The position numbers and the translations under genes were made by a program. 37,782 nt of DNA from assembly GCA_945641355.1 (NCBI GenBank), contig CALZEQ010000031.1:1-37782 (forward strand), given 5' to 3'. The notes beneath the pieces were generated by a model, which saw nothing but the letters and a program-made list of their open reading frames with translations, searched no databases and was not told the origin of the DNA. The DNA is from an uncultured Mediterranea sp. Lineage in GTDB: Bacteria > Bacteroidota > Bacteroidia > Bacteroidales > Bacteroidaceae. Position 1 is the stretch's first letter. Each line of letters opens with the position of its first letter. Of the stretch, positions 16,828 to 27,507 are shown in pieces.

Positions 16828-19800
16828 TTATACGTTTCTGCCGTGGCAGTTCTTGTACTTCTTGCCACTACCGCATGGGCAAGGATCGTTTCTACCTACG
16901 GTCTTCTGCACGCGGATGGGTTCTCTGCGTGGCTGTTCGCGCGTGTCATGTGCGGCAGCTGCCTGCTGGTTCGGGTCGTTCAGGTCCGCTTTCTGCTCAT
17001 GATAACGGCTCATGTCCTGACGGCGTTCAGGTGCAGCCTGACGTACCTCAACGCGACGTTGAGGCTGCTGCGGTGCTTGTGGCTGCTGGGGAGCCGACGG
17101 CTGTGGTGCTTCGGCTGGTGCCTCTTGTACCGGTATCTGGCCACGCATCAGGATGGACACCGTCTGGTTATTTATCTTGTCTACCATCGCATCAAACAGG
17201 TTGACCGATTCCAGTTTGTAGATAAGCAACGGGTCTTTCTGTTCGTAGCTGGCATTCTGTACGGAGTGCTTCAGTTCGTCCAGTTCGCGCAGATTCTCTT
17301 TCCATGCCTCGTCGATGACGTGCAGCAGGATGCTCTTTTCAAAGCTCTTGACCACCTCCTTGCATTCCGTCTCGTACGCTTTCTTCAGGCTGCAAGAGAT
17401 GTTGTACATGCGCTTGCCGTCGGTAATGGGAATCAGGATGTTCTCATACATGTGGCCCTGCAGTTCGTAAACCTGCTTGATGACGGGGTAGGCAATCTGT
17501 GCCATGCGTTCCGTTTTGCGCTTGAACTGCTCCATGGCTGCATCGAACGTACGGTCGGCCAGTGTCTCCTTCTTCTCGTTGCGGAATTCGTCTTCGTTGA
17601 ACGGTACCTCCATGGCCAGTGTCTGCAGGATGTCCATCTTGCAGTTCTCGTAGTCGGGAGCCTCTATGGCGTTGACGCAACGGTCCCATATCATATTCAC
17701 GATATCCATACCGATGCGCTCACCCATCAGTGCGTGGCGGCGCTTGGTGTAGACTACGGTACGCTGCTTGTTCATCACGTCGTCGTATTCCAACAGACGT
17801 TTACGGATACCGAAGTTGTTCTCCTCCACCTTCTTCTGTGCCCGTTCGATGGACTTGGATATCATGCTGTGCTCAATCATCTCACCCTCCTTGAAGCCCA
17901 GCTTGTCCATGACGCTGGCAATGCGGTCGGACGAGAAGAGTCGCATCAGGTCATCTTCCAGCGAGACGAAGAAGACGGATGAACCCGGGTCACCTTGACG
18001 GCCGGCACGTCCGCGCAACTGGCGGTCTACACGACGGCTTTCGTGACGTTCGGTACCGATAATGGCCAGACCGCCGGCAGCCTTCACTTCGGGGCTCAGC
18101 TTGATGTCGGTACCACGTCCGGCCATGTTGGTGGCAATGGTTACCGTACTGCTCTGTCCGGCCAGTGCCACAATGTCGGCCTCCTTTTGGTGCAGCTTGG
18201 CATTCAGTACGTTATGCGGAATCTTACGCATGTTCAGCATCTTGCTCAGCATTTCGGAGATTTCTACCGAGGTGGTACCCACCAGTACAGGTCGTCCGGC
18301 TTGTACCATGGCCTCAATCTCTTCGATGACAGCTTTGTACTTCTCGCGCTTGGTCTTGTAGACGCGGTCGTTCATATCTTTACGGGCAATGGGACGGTTG
18401 GTAGGGATAACTACCACATCCAGCTTGTAGATGTCCCAGAATTCGCCGGCTTCCGTCTCGGCTGTACCTGTCATACCCGACAGCTTGTGGTACATACGGA
18501 AGTAGTTCTGCAAGGTGATGGTGGCAAAGGTCTGCGTGGCAGCTTCTACCTTCACGCCTTCCTTGGCTTCGATGGCTTGATGCAGACCGTCGCTGTAGCG
18601 TCGTCCTTCCATGATACGTCCCGTCTGCTCGTCCACAATCTTCACCTGTCCGTCGATGACGACGTATTCGTCATCCTTCTCAAACATGGTATAGGCTTTC
18701 AGCAGCTGGTTGATGGTATGTACACGTTCGCTCTTGATGGCGTAATTGGTCAGCAGGGCATCCTTCTTCTCCAACCGTTGCTCGTCGGTGAGGTCCTTCT
18801 CGTTCTCCAGTTCCGAGAGTTGGGCTGCGATGTCAGGCAATACGAAGAAAGTGGGGTCTGATGAATTCCCGCTGATCAGGTCTACACCCTTGTCGGTCAG
18901 GTCTACACTGTTCAGCTTCTCGTCGATGACGAAGTAGAGCGGATCGGTTACCTCGTGCATGCGTTTGTTGTTCTGCTCCATGTAGATTTCTTCGGTCTTC
19001 AGCATACCGGCCTTGATGCCTTGTTCGCTCAGGAACTTGATGAGGGCTTTGTTCTTGGGCAGACATTTGTGGCTGCGGTAGAGTGCCAGGAAGCCCTCTT
19101 CCACCTCTTTCTTGTCGTCCGAAGCAATCAGTCGTTTGGCATCTGCCAGGTATTGGGTGGCCAGACGTTTCTGTGCTTCTACCAACCGTTCTACCAAGGG
19201 ACGCAACTGCTCGAACAACTGGTCGTCGCCCTTGGGAACGGGACCTGAAATGATCAGCGGTGTACGGGCATCGTCGATGAGCACCGAGTCGACCTCGTCC
19301 ACAATCGCATAGTTGTGCTGACGTTGTACCAGATCCTTGGGACTGATGGCCATGTTGTCACGCAGGTAGTCAAAGCCGAACTCATTGTTGGTACCGAAGG
19401 TGATGTCGGCCAGATAGGCCTTGCGACGTGCATCGCTGTTGGGCTGGTGCTTGTCGATGCAGTCCACACTCAGTCCGTGGAACATATAGAGCGGGCCCAT
19501 CCACTCGGAGTCACGTTTGGAAAGGTAGTCGTTCACGGTCACCACATGTACACCGTTGCCTGTCAACGCATTCAGGAAGACGGGCAGCGTGGCAACCAGC
19601 GTCTTACCTTCACCGGTGGCCATTTCAGCAATCTTGCCTTTGTGCAGTACCACGCCACCAAAGAGCTGTACGTCGTAGTGTACCATGTTCCAGGTCACTT
19701 CGTTGCCTCCGGCCACCCAGTGATTCTGATAGATGGCTTTGTCGCCTTCAATGCGTACGAAATCCTTTGTCGTAGCCAGCTGGCGGTCAAAGTCAGTAGC

Positions 19801-20190
19801 CGTTACCACAATCTCTTCGTTCTCCGTGAAACGGCGTGCGGTATCTTTGACGATGGCAAACGCTACGGGCAATACCTCGTCCAATGCTTTTTCGTAAATC
19901 TCCAGAATCTCCTTTTCCAGCTTGTCTATCTGGTTGAAGAGCTCTTCGCGCTTTTCCAGTTCGGTCTCTTCAACAGTGGCTTTCAGTTGGTCCACTTTGG
20001 CCCGTTGTTCGGCTGCCGAGTTGCGGATGTATGCTTTCAACTCTTCCGTCTTGGCACGCAGACCGTCGTTGTCGAGCTTGGTTATCTCCGGATAGGCGGC
20101 TTTCACCTTGTTCACCCACGGCTGTATCTCCTTCATATCGCGAGAGGATTTGTTGCCGAAAATCGAGCTTAAAAATTCATTAAATCCCAT
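16828..20190 (-). CDS. secA: Preprotein translocase ATPase SecA
   Basis: The motor that pushes unfolded preproteins through SecYEG. The start is set at 20190 ([22 protein letters not shown]), the usual Bacteroides beginning, although the frame is open 63 codons further. The 1120-residue protein has Walker A ATGEGKT (191-197), the DEVDS motif with [57 protein letters not shown] (shown here only as a family landmark split at TERHESRR / [15 protein letters not shown]), a Pro/Gln-rich linker and a C-terminal SEC-C zinc motif ([15 protein letters not shown]). Bacteroidetes SecA is longer than the E. coli protein through an N-terminal helical insert. A -7 box lies 112 nt upstream, leaving a structured leader. 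Confidence 0.97.
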   Translation of the reverse strand: MGFNEFLSSIFGNKSSRDMKEIQPWVNKVKAAYPEITKLDNDGLRAKTEELKAYIRNSAAEQRAKVDQLKATVEETELEKREELFNQIDKLEKEILEIYEKALDEVLPVAFAIVKDTARRFTENEEIVVTATDFDRQLATTKDFVRIEGDKAIYQNHWVAGGNEVTWNMVHYDVQLFGGVVLHKGKIAEMATGEGKTLVATLPVFLNALTGNGVHVVTVNDYLSKRDSEWMGPLYMFHGLSVDCIDKHQPNSDARRKAYLADITFGTNNEFGFDYLRDNMAISPKDLVQRQHNYAIVDEVDSVLIDDARTPLIISGPVPKGDDQLFEQLRPLVERLVEAQKRLATQYLADAKRLIASDDKKEVEEGFLALYRSHKCLPKNKALIKFLSEQGIKAGMLKTEEIYMEQNNKRMHEVTDPLYFVIDEKLNSVDLTDKGVDLISGNSSDPTFFVLPDIAAQLSELENEKDLTDEQRLEKKDALLTNYAIKSERVHTINQLLKAYTMFEKDDEYVVIDGQVKIVDEQTGRIMEGRRYSDGLHQAIEAKEGVKVEAATQTFATITLQNYFRMYHKLSGMTGTAETEAGEFWDIYKLDVVVIPTNRPIARKDMNDRVYKTKREKYKAVIEEIEAMVQAGRPVLVGTTSVEISEMLSKMLNMRKIPHNVLNAKLHQKEADIVALAGQSSTVTIATNMAGRGTDIKLSPEVKAAGGLAIIGTERHESRRVDRQLRGRAGRQGDPGSSVFFVSLEDDLMRLFSSDRIASVMDKLGFKEGEMIEHSMISKSIERAQKKVEENNFGIRKRLLEYDDVMNKQRTVVYTKRRHALMGERIGMDIVNMIWDRCVNAIEAPDYENCKMDILQTLAMEVPFNEDEFRNEKKETLADRTFDAAMEQFKRKTERMAQIAYPVIKQVYELQGHMYENILIPITDGKRMYNISCSLKKAYETECKEVVKSFEKSILLHVIDEAWKENLRELDELKHSVQNASYEQKDPLLIYKLESVNLFDAMVDKINNQTVSILMRGQIPVQEAPAEAPQPSAPQQPQAPQQPQRRVEVRQAAPERRQDMSRYHEQKADLNDPNQQAAAAHDTREQPRREPIRVQKTVGRNDPCPCGSGKKYKNCHGRNV

Positions 20191-20301
20191 GTGTATGATT
20201 TGTTTTATTATTAATTCAATGGTGTTGTCTCTTCTCTCTACACCGGGGTGTGAGAGGTCGGACATGTACCCGACAGCAGTCGCCCGTCGGATTTCAGTGT
20301 G

Positions 20302-20309
20302 CAAAGTTA
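20302..20309 (-). promoter_or_regulatory. Predicted secA -7 box
   Basis: The minus strand reads TAACTTTG, matching TAnnTTTG. The leader of about 105 nt would contain a hairpin at 20234-20256 and a second GTCGG/CCGAC pairing at about 20269-20290. Regulation by this leader is possible but not shown. Confidence 0.45.
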
Positions 20310-20350
20310 CTGATTTTCCTACAGATAATGCAGGCTTATACAGATTATTT

Positions 20351-21907
20351 TTATCTGTTGCTGCATCCGTTGGGGGCACGGATGCGAAGGGCTCCCGTCA
20401 GATAAGGAGCCAGGTGCGTGAGGTTATAAGGTGTCTCGATGGTCTCTGCCTTTATGCCGTTCCCCATCAGTATCAGGGGAGCAGGGATGGCAGCTGTCCG
20501 TACCACCCGGTTGTCGGTACTGTTTTCTTGCATCAGTGTCCATCCCGGCAGTACGTCAATCAGCAGGTCGCCCGACCGTTGGCGATGGTAACTGTTGCGG
20601 ATACGGTCTATCTGGGGTGACCAGGCTCCTAGCAGCAGACGGTGGGCTGAATAGACTTCGTTGACGCCGCTGAACTGTACCAGAAAGTCGGCAGCCTTCT
20701 CCTGAATTTCCGTCAGATTCAACTGCTTCTTCTCTATCAGTTTGTGATTCAGATAAATCTGCTGGTCGTAGTACGCCTCTACATACTGTCCTTCACCGTA
20801 TGTCGCCATCAGGTACATGTTGAGCAGGGTGGCACAACGGTTCAAATGGAATTCACCGCCAGGGATGCGATAGAGGCCTGGATCGGCTGGTTCGGGGTCG
20901 GTATAGCCGGTGGAAGTGATGCAGAGCAGTACGTGTTGCAGACCCACTTTCTGATGCAGCAGGTCCAGCAGGGCTGCGATGCTTCGGTCGATGCGTACAT
21001 AGGTATCTTGCATCTCCATGGCGCACTCCTGTACTCCTCTGTGGTTGTAGTTGCCTGCATAGTAGGTGAGGGCCAGCAGGTCGGGGGTCTCATCTTGTCC
21101 GATGGTGCTTTTTGCCAGCAGCTCTTCAGCCAGCAGGTTCACTTCATCGTTGATAAGCGGGCTGGTTATCAGCCGGCGGTATTTATTGGTTCGTTCACTT
21201 TCAAACTTGTATTTGAAAGCGTCCGTACGCCATTCGGGCAAGAAGGTATAGCTGGTAAAGGGCAGCAACGGGCTCCAGGTCAGTTCGCGGATGCGCCAGT
21301 CGGGCGATTTGCGTTCGTTGTAGAGGCTCATCCACCAAGGGAAGTCGCTGTAATAAGTGGTACTGCACCACTTGCCGCTGTTCTCGTTCAGCCAGAAGGC
21401 ACCGTTTCCCGCATGTCCTGCACTCAGTATGGCGGCATCGCGGAAGGGGGCGATGGAATAGACCAGCCCTTTGTTGCGGGTGCCAATCTTCAGTTCATCG
21501 GCAATCGTAGAGGTCAGCAGGCGTGTAGGCGAACTGCTCTCGTCGGTAAAGTTGCCCATGAAGGAGGGGTCATCTACGCAGTTGACAGGCCGTAGGGTAG
21601 CGGCATCCATCCAATTCTCGGCAATGATGCCGTTCACCGAGGGAGTGGTGCCTGTATAGAGCGCAGCGATGGCCGAAGCTCTGTCGGTACCGGTAAATGG
21701 GTACTCGCTTTGGGGGAAGACGCATCCCTCCCGCAACAGACGTTTGAAGCCCTTCTCTCCATAAAGGGGAGCAAAGGTCTCCAGATAATCCGTGCGTAGC
21801 TGGTCGATGGTGAGCATCACCACCAAACGCGGCAACACGGGCTGAGGCTGTGCCTGCAAGCCGGTAAAAGTCAGTGCCAGTATGGATGTTATCAGTCCTT
21901 TCTTCAT
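20351..21907 (-). CDS. PafA-like alkaline-phosphatase-fold protein, probably inactive
   Basis: A 518-residue exported protein (signal peptide 1-19) with the type I phosphodiesterase/alkaline phosphatase fold of Bacteroidetes Paf[16 protein letters not shown], then [13 protein letters not shown] and [13 protein letters not shown]. By hand alignment the active site is largely gone. The first metal Asp remains (Asp35), but the nucleophile/GH segment reads TGTDRASAI (72-80), the DYxGH ligand pair reads YYAGN (282-286), and the ADHG pair reads TSTG (331-334). It is therefore likely a pseudo-phosphatase with a binding or structural role. It lies between the DUF4105 gene (4 nt) and secA. The fold is fairly sure; inactivity is an inference from motif loss. 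Confidence 0.75.
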   Translation of the reverse strand: MKKGLITSILALTFTGLQAQPQPVLPRLVVMLTIDQLRTDYLETFAPLYGEKGFKRLLREGCVFPQSEYPFTGTDRASAIAALYTGTTPSVNGIIAENWMDAATLRPVNCVDDPSFMGNFTDESSSPTRLLTSTIADELKIGTRNKGLVYSIAPFRDAAILSAGHAGNGAFWLNENSGKWCSTTYYSDFPWWMSLYNERKSPDWRIRELTWSPLLPFTSYTFLPEWRTDAFKYKFESERTNKYRRLITSPLINDEVNLLAEELLAKSTIGQDETPDLLALTYYAGNYNHRGVQECAMEMQDTYVRIDRSIAALLDLLHQKVGLQHVLLCITSTGYTDPEPADPGLYRIPGGEFHLNRCATLLNMYLMATYGEGQYVEAYYDQQIYLNHKLIEKKQLNLTEIQEKAADFLVQFSGVNEVYSAHRLLLGAWSPQIDRIRNSYHRQRSGDLLIDVLPGWTLMQENSTDNRVVRTAAIPAPLILMGNGIKAETIETPYNLTHLAPYLTGALRIRAPNGCSNR

Positions 21908-21911
21908 ATCT

Positions 21912-23105
21912 CTATTTAGAGGCTTTTTGTTTGGCTAAAATCACCTGGTATGCAGAGCGAAGTAGCAAACAGCCTGCCAAAGGTACGACAGTCGGCGGAA
22001 TTTCTTGCGGTATTACTCCTTTTAGTATAATAAAAAGTGTTAAAATAACGATATTTGCCACTAAATAGCGGCTTATCTTCCCCTTTGCAACCCTTCGGAG
22101 CAGGCAGGGAAGGCAAAACAGATGGAGTGGATGGAACACCCACAGCAGGTAATTGGGGCTGACGGCAGGATGCTGTGAAAAGAGGACCAAAAAGGCCAGA
22201 ATGCAGCCGGCCGTTCCTGCTGCCAGAAAGAGTACGAGGTCGATTCCCCATAGCGGACGTCGTTTGGAGAATCCGTACCAAGTGCAGCCTATCACTACGA
22301 CCAGAAGCAACCAGGCACAGACATCGGGAGTCAGGATGTCATCCGAACGATGGTCGGCAGCGGTCAGTCCGGTCTGTACGAGTCGTCTCTCACTACATAC
22401 CAAGGGCCGTTCCGTGCTGTCATTACCGAGAATGACAGCTTGTGCCAACGCATCGTGTAGCAGAAAAGGGACAAACATCATGGCCCGTCGGGTAATGGGG
22501 CGGTCGGCTTCGCTGCCCATGCACAGATCCATGCCGAATCGCGACCATGGGTGTCCTTCGCTGTAGCGATGGAGTAGGGTGCGGTAGGTGACATTGGCCA
22601 AGAGGCTTTCCATGGGCTGGGCATAGCGGATGTCGCCCGTCACGGCCCGTTCTATCTGGTCGCGCGGGCGGGTTGCACAGTTGTCGTAAAAGAAGTTGTA
22701 ACGATATACCCTGTTTTGCGGCAGGTAGTTCTCTTCTAAGGCGGCCACCAACCTTTCCTTCTCTTCTGGGTTCAGATTCAGTTCCTGTTCCACTACATCA
22801 CGCCCATACCAGGCATATTCTGCGGCAAAGCGGTCATACGTGGTCATGCCCAGCTGGTAGTCGGTCTCTCCCAATGCGAAGCGCAAGATGAAGTTGGGAG
22901 CCCCAAAGTTGAACAGACCGTAGTTGAATACCATGTCGATGCCTTTGCCGCGGTGCTGGTAGCGGATGGCACTGTGTCCGAAGAGGGTATAGATCTCTTC
23001 GCCCGCGTCGCATGTCAGCAGGCTCAGACGGATGGAGTCCTTGGCTTCTGCCCGGACTCCTACCGTCAGAATCAGTAGTGTCAACAGCCCTACAATCCGT
23101 CTCAT
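21912..23105 (-). CDS. DUF4105-type membrane protein with NlpC/P60-like domain
   Basis: A 397-residue protein: signal peptide (1-19), a periplasmic DUF4105 domain (about 22-240) and four C-terminal membrane helices (about 258-385). The domain carries LFGHSAIRY (His) and NFFYDNCATRPRDQI (Cys), the Cys/His pair of an NlpC/P60-like cysteine hydrolase, which suggests action on peptidoglycan or on lipids. It starts with a 4-nt ATGA overlap with metY and is followed 4 nt later by the phosphatase-like gene. The family is well spread in Bacteroidales. Substrate unknown. Confidence 0.8.
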   Translation of the reverse strand: MRRIVGLLTLLILTVGVRAEAKDSIRLSLLTCDAGEEIYTLFGHSAIRYQHRGKGIDMVFNYGLFNFGAPNFILRFALGETDYQLGMTTYDRFAAEYAWYGRDVVEQELNLNPEEKERLVAALEENYLPQNRVYRYNFFYDNCATRPRDQIERAVTGDIRYAQPMESLLANVTYRTLLHRYSEGHPWSRFGMDLCMGSEADRPITRRAMMFVPFLLHDALAQAVILGNDSTERPLVCSERRLVQTGLTAADHRSDDILTPDVCAWLLLVVVIGCTWYGFSKRRPLWGIDLVLFLAAGTAGCILAFLVLFSQHPAVSPNYLLWVFHPLHLFCLPCLLRRVAKGKISRYLVANIVILTLFIILKGVIPQEIPPTVVPLAGCLLLRSAYQVILAKQKASK

Positions 23106-24379
23106 CGTTGCAAAGCTTGCTCTATGTCGGCAATGATGTCGTCGGCATTCTCAATGCCTACAGAGAAACGTATGAGGTCGGGCCGTACGCCGGCAGCCAG
23201 CAGTTGCTCGTCGCTCAGTTGCCGGTGCGTGTGGCTGGCGGGATGGAGCACGCAGGTACGGGCATCAGCCACATGGGTGACGATGGCGGCCAGCCTCAGT
23301 GAGTCCATGAATTGGATGGCTACATCGCGTCCACCTTTCAGACCGAAGGTGACTACACCGCACGAGCCGTTGGGCATGTATTTCTGTGCCAGATCGTAAT
23401 ATTTGTCTTGAGGCAGTCCACTGTAGTTCACCCAGGCCACTTTGTCGTTCTTCGACAGATATTCGGCTACAGCCTGTGCATTGCGGCAATGCTGCGGCAT
23501 ACGCAGATGCAGCGTTTCCAGTCCCAGATTCAGCAGGAAGGCGTTCTCGGGCGACTGAATGCTGCCCAGGTCGCGCATCAACTGTACGGTTGCCTTGGTC
23601 ATATAGGCCATTCGTCCGAACGACTTGGTGTAGGTCAGGCCGTGATACGATTCGTCGGGAGTGCAGAGTCCGGGGAATTTGTCGGCATGAGCTTCCCAGT
23701 CGAAGTTGCCGCTGTCTACGACGGCCCCTCCTACGCTGGTGGCGTGTCCGTCCATGTACTTCGTGGTAGAGTGAACCACGATGTCTGCCCCCCATTGGAA
23801 GGGACGGCAGTTGATGGGTGTCGGGAAGGTGTTGTCTACGATGAGGGGCACTCCATGTTGATGGGCTATGCGGGCAAACTTTTCGATGTCAAGCACTTCG
23901 AGCGTCGGATTGGAGATGGTCTCTCCAAACAGGGCTTTGGTGTTGGGGCGGAATGCCTTGGCTATCTCCTCTTCCGAGGCATTGGGGTTGACAAAGGTGC
24001 ATTCGATGCCCAGCTTTTTCATCGTTACCCCAAAAAGGTTGTACGTACCTCCATAGATGCACGAAGAGCTTACAAAGTGGTCTCCGGCCTGGCAGATGTT
24101 GAAGATGGCATAGAAGTTGGCAGCCTGGCCGCTGCTGGTCAGCATGGCTCCTACGCCTCCCTCCAGGGCTGCTATCTTGCTGGCCACGGCATCGTTGGTG
24201 GGGTTTTGCAACCGTGTGTAGAAATAGCCGCTGTCTTCCAGGTCGAAAAGGCGGGCCATCTGTTCACTGGTCTCGTATTTGAATGTTGTACTCTGGTAAA
24301 TGGGTAGTACGCGGGGTTCTCCTTTCTTGGGGCTCCATCCTGCTTGGACGCAGAGGGTTTCGGGTTTCAATTGATTCAT
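23102..24379 (-). CDS. metY: O-acetylhomoserine sulfhydrylase, MetY type
   Basis: A PLP enzyme of the Cys/Met metabolism family that makes homocysteine from O-acetylhomoserine and sulfide. The 425 residues fit MetY rather than the shorter cystathionine enzymes. Landmarks are YTRLQNPTNDAVASKIAALEGG, SSGQAANFYAIF, the VDNTF strand, the PLP lysine in HSTTKYMDGH (Lys207) and the C-terminal HPASHTHRQLSDEQLLAAGV. No SAM riboswitch is visible; only 23 nt separate it from the kinase gene upstream. It overlaps the DUF4105 gene by 4 nt. Some family members use O-succinyl or O-acetylserine substrates, so exact specificity is by family. Confidence 0.93.
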   Translation of the reverse strand: MNQLKPETLCVQAGWSPKKGEPRVLPIYQSTTFKYETSEQMARLFDLEDSGYFYTRLQNPTNDAVASKIAALEGGVGAMLTSSGQAANFYAIFNICQAGDHFVSSSCIYGGTYNLFGVTMKKLGIECTFVNPNASEEEIAKAFRPNTKALFGETISNPTLEVLDIEKFARIAHQHGVPLIVDNTFPTPINCRPFQWGADIVVHSTTKYMDGHATSVGGAVVDSGNFDWEAHADKFPGLCTPDESYHGLTYTKSFGRMAYMTKATVQLMRDLGSIQSPENAFLLNLGLETLHLRMPQHCRNAQAVAEYLSKNDKVAWVNYSGLPQDKYYDLAQKYMPNGSCGVVTFGLKGGRDVAIQFMDSLRLAAIVTHVADARTCVLHPASHTHRQLSDEQLLAAGVRPDLIRFSVGIENADDIIADIEQALQR

Positions 24380-24402
24380 TTTAATTTTGTGAGTTTTTAA
24401 GT

Positions 24403-26370
24403 TTATGAGTTTTTTAGTTTATTCACTCTTAATGCAAAATGTATGGTTTGCTGTTCTTCCTCCACCCGATAGGAACCGCCGAAATACTCCAGGGTCAGGC
24501 GGTTGATGCTATGGCGCAGGTCGGTCTCCTGATTGCAGTTACGAACGTCGGCCAGGGGGCTGCCCTTGATGGTGCCTTCGGCCATCGCACCCTGCAGGCG
24601 GAGAGTGAAGTCTATCTCCCGTTCTTCTTTGGGCAAGGTGACCGTGCCGGCCAGCAGGCTGACGAACAGCTGCATCATACGGCTGGTGTCGGTGTGGATG
24701 GGGCATTGCTCCGTGGCGCAGTCGAAGGTGATGTGCAGTTGCGGATTCTGTATCCGGGCATTGCCTATGGCATCGTGGCATAGCTGTATGAGGTCGTAGT
24801 CGGACATTTGCCACTTGGTCATGCCGGCCTCCAGACGTGAGAGGTCGAGTACGCTGTTGACAAGGAACATCAGTTTGTCCGTATTGGAGTGGATGATTTC
24901 ACCGAACTCCTGGCGTTCCTCGTCGGTAAGGTCTTCTTCCAGAGCCAGAATCTGGGAGAAGCCTACCACACTGTCCAGGGGCACCCGGATGGCATGGCTC
25001 ATGGTGGCTAGGAAACGACGTTTGGCTTCGTTGGCCTCTTCGGTAATCTCCACGGCGGTGCGAGTCTCTCTGGCAGAGTGGCGAAGCGCGCGGTAGATGT
25101 GCCGCAACCGTAGGAAGAGGTAGAGGAGACCAATCATCAGCAGACCGATGAAGATGTTGATGAGCAGCTGGTTGCGGTTTTCTAATCGGGTCTTCTCATA
25201 TTGCAGTTTGTCCAATTCATACATCTCCCTGATTTCCCTCATCTGGCGGTCGGAGATGGCTTGGTTCAGCGAGTCGCGCCGGGTATCGGCTGTGGTGTAG
25301 AGTCGGAGTGCTTGGTCGTAGTCGCCCATGGCATAGAAGATGTCGCCGCGGTGCTCCACTACCTTCAGTTGGTCGTTGACGGGCAGGTGGAGTGTCTCGC
25401 AAATCACACGCGACGTGTCGTTGAGGGCCAGTGCTTGGTTGTATTCCGCCCGTTGCAGGTGGTAGTAGGTCACCGCATCCACGTAGAGCTTGCGGTAGGT
25501 GGGATTGCCCAGCGTGGCCAGCTGATGCTCCATCGTGCGGATGTGCTTCTCGGCCTTTTCCGACTGGTTGGTACTAAGGCAGTAGTAAGTGGAAAAGCCC
25601 TCCAGCAGGAAATGGAAGTCGTTAAAGGCTTCTTTGAGTTGGGGGCGCATTTCGATGATGCGTTCGATGGATTCTCTTGCCACGTCGATGTAGGGCTTCA
25701 TGTCTGCATAGTGGTCGTTTTCGAGGAGCATCGTCAGCATTTGCATGGTCAGGTTCATCCGCAGGATGGGGGAGACCCTGTGGGCAGGAAGGTGGTATCC
25801 CTTTTGGTAGCTCTGCATGGCTTCGCGCCACTGGTTGCTGCCCTGGTAGGCCATTCCCTGGCAGAGGTAGGCGTTGAGCAGGCCGTCGGCGTTGTCAATC
25901 TTCAGTGCCTCTCGCTCCATCTTTCGTGCCTCGTCGAGGGCATACTCGTAGCGGTCGGCATAGATGTAGGCGCTGATTAATGTCTTTTGTACCTCGAAAT
26001 AGGGAATCCAGTGGGCGACCCGCTTGGCGCAGGGCAAGGTAATCTCGGCCCACTTGCGGATGCTGTCTATCGCATTGTCGCCGAAGACATAGTAGTGGTT
26101 GGTTATGTAGGCGGCACCGGTGCAGCGCATGGAGTCGTTCTGCTGGAGGTCGGCTTCGTGGTAGAGGGCACTTGCATCGCGGATGCCTTCGGGGGCGACC
26201 TGCGTCAGACGGGCCACTTCAAAGAGCAGATTCAGCCGCTCGGCATTGTGGGGCAGTCGTTCGGCCATGTGGCGCAGGCTGTCGGCCATGTGTTGGGCGT
26301 GTAGGGGAGTGCAAAGGCCTGTCAGGTAGAGTAGAAACAGTATGGTGGCGAGATGCTGTAGCTTTTTCAT
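24403..26370 (-). CDS. TPR histidine-kinase-like protein with degenerate ATPase domain
   Basis: A 655-residue membrane sensor: signal peptide (1-25), a periplasmic helical TPR region (about 30-390), one membrane helix (IFIGLLMIGLLYLFLRL), then a HisKA-type segment with MSHAIRVPL (His about 459; the usual MSHEIRTPL has Glu and Thr). The HATPase part has lost the N-box (MQLFVSLLAGTVTL where LLNNAxKFT is expected) and the DxGxG and GLGL boxes, keeping only the end (LTLEYFGGSYRVEE). It should not bind ATP normally. It overlaps the intact kinase upstream by 4 nt, so a complex of an active and a pseudo-kinase is plausible. No response regulator is encoded nearby. Confidence 0.8.
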   Translation of the reverse strand: MKKLQHLATILFLLYLTGLCTPLHAQHMADSLRHMAERLPHNAERLNLLFEVARLTQVAPEGIRDASALYHEADLQQNDSMRCTGAAYITNHYYVFGDNAIDSIRKWAEITLPCAKRVAHWIPYFEVQKTLISAYIYADRYEYALDEARKMEREALKIDNADGLLNAYLCQGMAYQGSNQWREAMQSYQKGYHLPAHRVSPILRMNLTMQMLTMLLENDHYADMKPYIDVARESIERIIEMRPQLKEAFNDFHFLLEGFSTYYCLSTNQSEKAEKHIRTMEHQLATLGNPTYRKLYVDAVTYYHLQRAEYNQALALNDTSRVICETLHLPVNDQLKVVEHRGDIFYAMGDYDQALRLYTTADTRRDSLNQAISDRQMREIREMYELDKLQYEKTRLENRNQLLINIFIGLLMIGLLYLFLRLRHIYRALRHSARETRTAVEITEEANEAKRRFLATMSHAIRVPLDSVVGFSQILALEEDLTDEERQEFGEIIHSNTDKLMFLVNSVLDLSRLEAGMTKWQMSDYDLIQLCHDAIGNARIQNPQLHITFDCATEQCPIHTDTSRMMQLFVSLLAGTVTLPKEEREIDFTLRLQGAMAEGTIKGSPLADVRNCNQETDLRHSINRLTLEYFGGSYRVEEEQQTIHFALRVNKLKNS

Positions 26371-27419
26371 ACGTGTTCCTCCTTTCTTTGAGGGGTGGAC
26401 AGGGGATGGGTGAAGCAGAAGCGGGTGCCTCCGCTATAATCGGGGTCTATCCAGATGCGTCCGCCGAAGCGTTGGATGATGAGTTGGCAGATGGAGAGGC
26501 CCAAACCGCTGCCTTGGGCGTTCTCGTCGAGTTTCTCAAAGCGGTTGAACACCTTCTCGCGCTGTTCGGGGGCGATGCCGCATCCGGTATCGGTCACGCT
26601 GAAGAGGGCCATCTCTCCCTGTGTCTCCAGTCGCAGGGTGATGCTTCCTTCCGGTGTGAATTTGGTGGCATTAATCAGTAGGTTGATAAGGAGTTGTTGC
26701 AAGCGTGCCTCATCGGTATGGAGGGTCAGCTCCGTCAGTTCGGTTTCGAATAGGACGGCGGCGGCAGTCTGCTTGATGCGCTCTACAGTGTCTATGACCC
26801 GTTGGCAGAGCGATACACACTCTTGGTCGGCCATGTGGAACTGCATGGTGCCTTTCTCCAGATTGGAGAGGTCAACCACATCGTCTATCAGCTTGATGAG
26901 CAGGTCGGAGTTCTGCTGGATGATGTCGTTGCACTGCATACGGATGTCTCCGTCTATGTTGCTGTCCGTCAGGATGGAGGAGAAGCCCGAAAGGGCGTTG
27001 AGCGGTGTGCGTATCTCGTGGCTCATGTTGGACAGGAAGAGGTTCTTCGTGCGAATGGATCGTTCGGCGGCTTGTTGGGCCTGCTTCAATTGGGTTTGGG
27101 CACTCTTCAGTTGCCGGTTCTTCCAGCGGAGGTAGAGCGTACCTGCACCGGTGGAGGTGAGTAGGATGATGCCGCAGACGGTCAGGTAGTAGAGAAATCG
27201 GGTGCGTTGCTGTTGATTGGTCAGGGTCAGTTCATCTACTTGATAGCGGGCACGTTGCAGGTTGACTTCGGCAACGTAACTTTGTACGCTGACCGAGTCG
27301 CGGATGGAGTTCTTGTATCTGAAATGGTCGCAAGAGTCGCGAGCCGTTTCGTCTCCCCAAGTCAGCAGGGGGATGAGGCAGAACAAACCGAGTAACGAGT
27401 ATGCTATGGCTTTTTTCAT
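26367..27419 (-). CDS. Membrane sensor histidine kinase, intact
   Basis: A 350-residue histidine kinase with a signal peptide or first helix (1-23), a very short periplasmic segment (about 24-72), a membrane helix (about 75-97), a short coiled coil and a complete kinase core. The phospho-acceptor box is MSHEIRTPL (His about 134), the N-box LLINLLINATKF, G1 DTGCGI, F-box FNRFEKLD and G2 GSGLGLSICQLI. The sensor region is much shorter than in typical Bacteroides TPR sensor kinases, which may mean that the co-encoded degenerate TPR kinase supplies sensing. The stop overlaps that gene by 4 nt. A -7 box lies 20 nt upstream. Confidence 0.88.
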   Translation of the reverse strand: MKKAIAYSLLGLFCLIPLLTWGDETARDSCDHFRYKNSIRDSVSVQSYVAEVNLQRARYQVDELTLTNQQQRTRFLYYLTVCGIILLTSTGAGTLYLRWKNRQLKSAQTQLKQAQQAAERSIRTKNLFLSNMSHEIRTPLNALSGFSSILTDSNIDGDIRMQCNDIIQQNSDLLIKLIDDVVDLSNLEKGTMQFHMADQECVSLCQRVIDTVERIKQTAAAVLFETELTELTLHTDEARLQQLLINLLINATKFTPEGSITLRLETQGEMALFSVTDTGCGIAPEQREKVFNRFEKLDENAQGSGLGLSICQLIIQRFGGRIWIDPDYSGGTRFCFTHPLSTPQRKEEHV

Positions 27420-27438
27420 AAGGATGATATATTTGTCG

Positions 27439-27446
27439 CAAAATTA
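27439..27446 (-). promoter_or_regulatory. Predicted -7 box of the kinase operon
   Basis: The minus strand reads TAATTTTG, 20 nt before the kinase start. It is divergent from the amidase promoter; the shared gap holds an imperfect hairpin (TTCTCATGCA / TGCATGGCGAGAA, about 27495-27522). Confidence 0.5.
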
Positions 27447-27507
27447 CGGTTTTCTATTCATTTTCCACACAATGCGTTACTTTTTTAGACTTTCTTCTCA
27501 TGCAAAC

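Noticed and set aside
20191..20379. 63-codon N-terminal extension of SecA
   Set aside because: The extension overlaps the promoter and the end of the preceding gene; MGFNEFL at 20190 is the usual SecA start.
24380..24420. SAM-type riboswitch before metY
   Set aside because: Only 23 nt of A/T-rich spacer separate it from the kinase gene; no conserved riboswitch structure fits.
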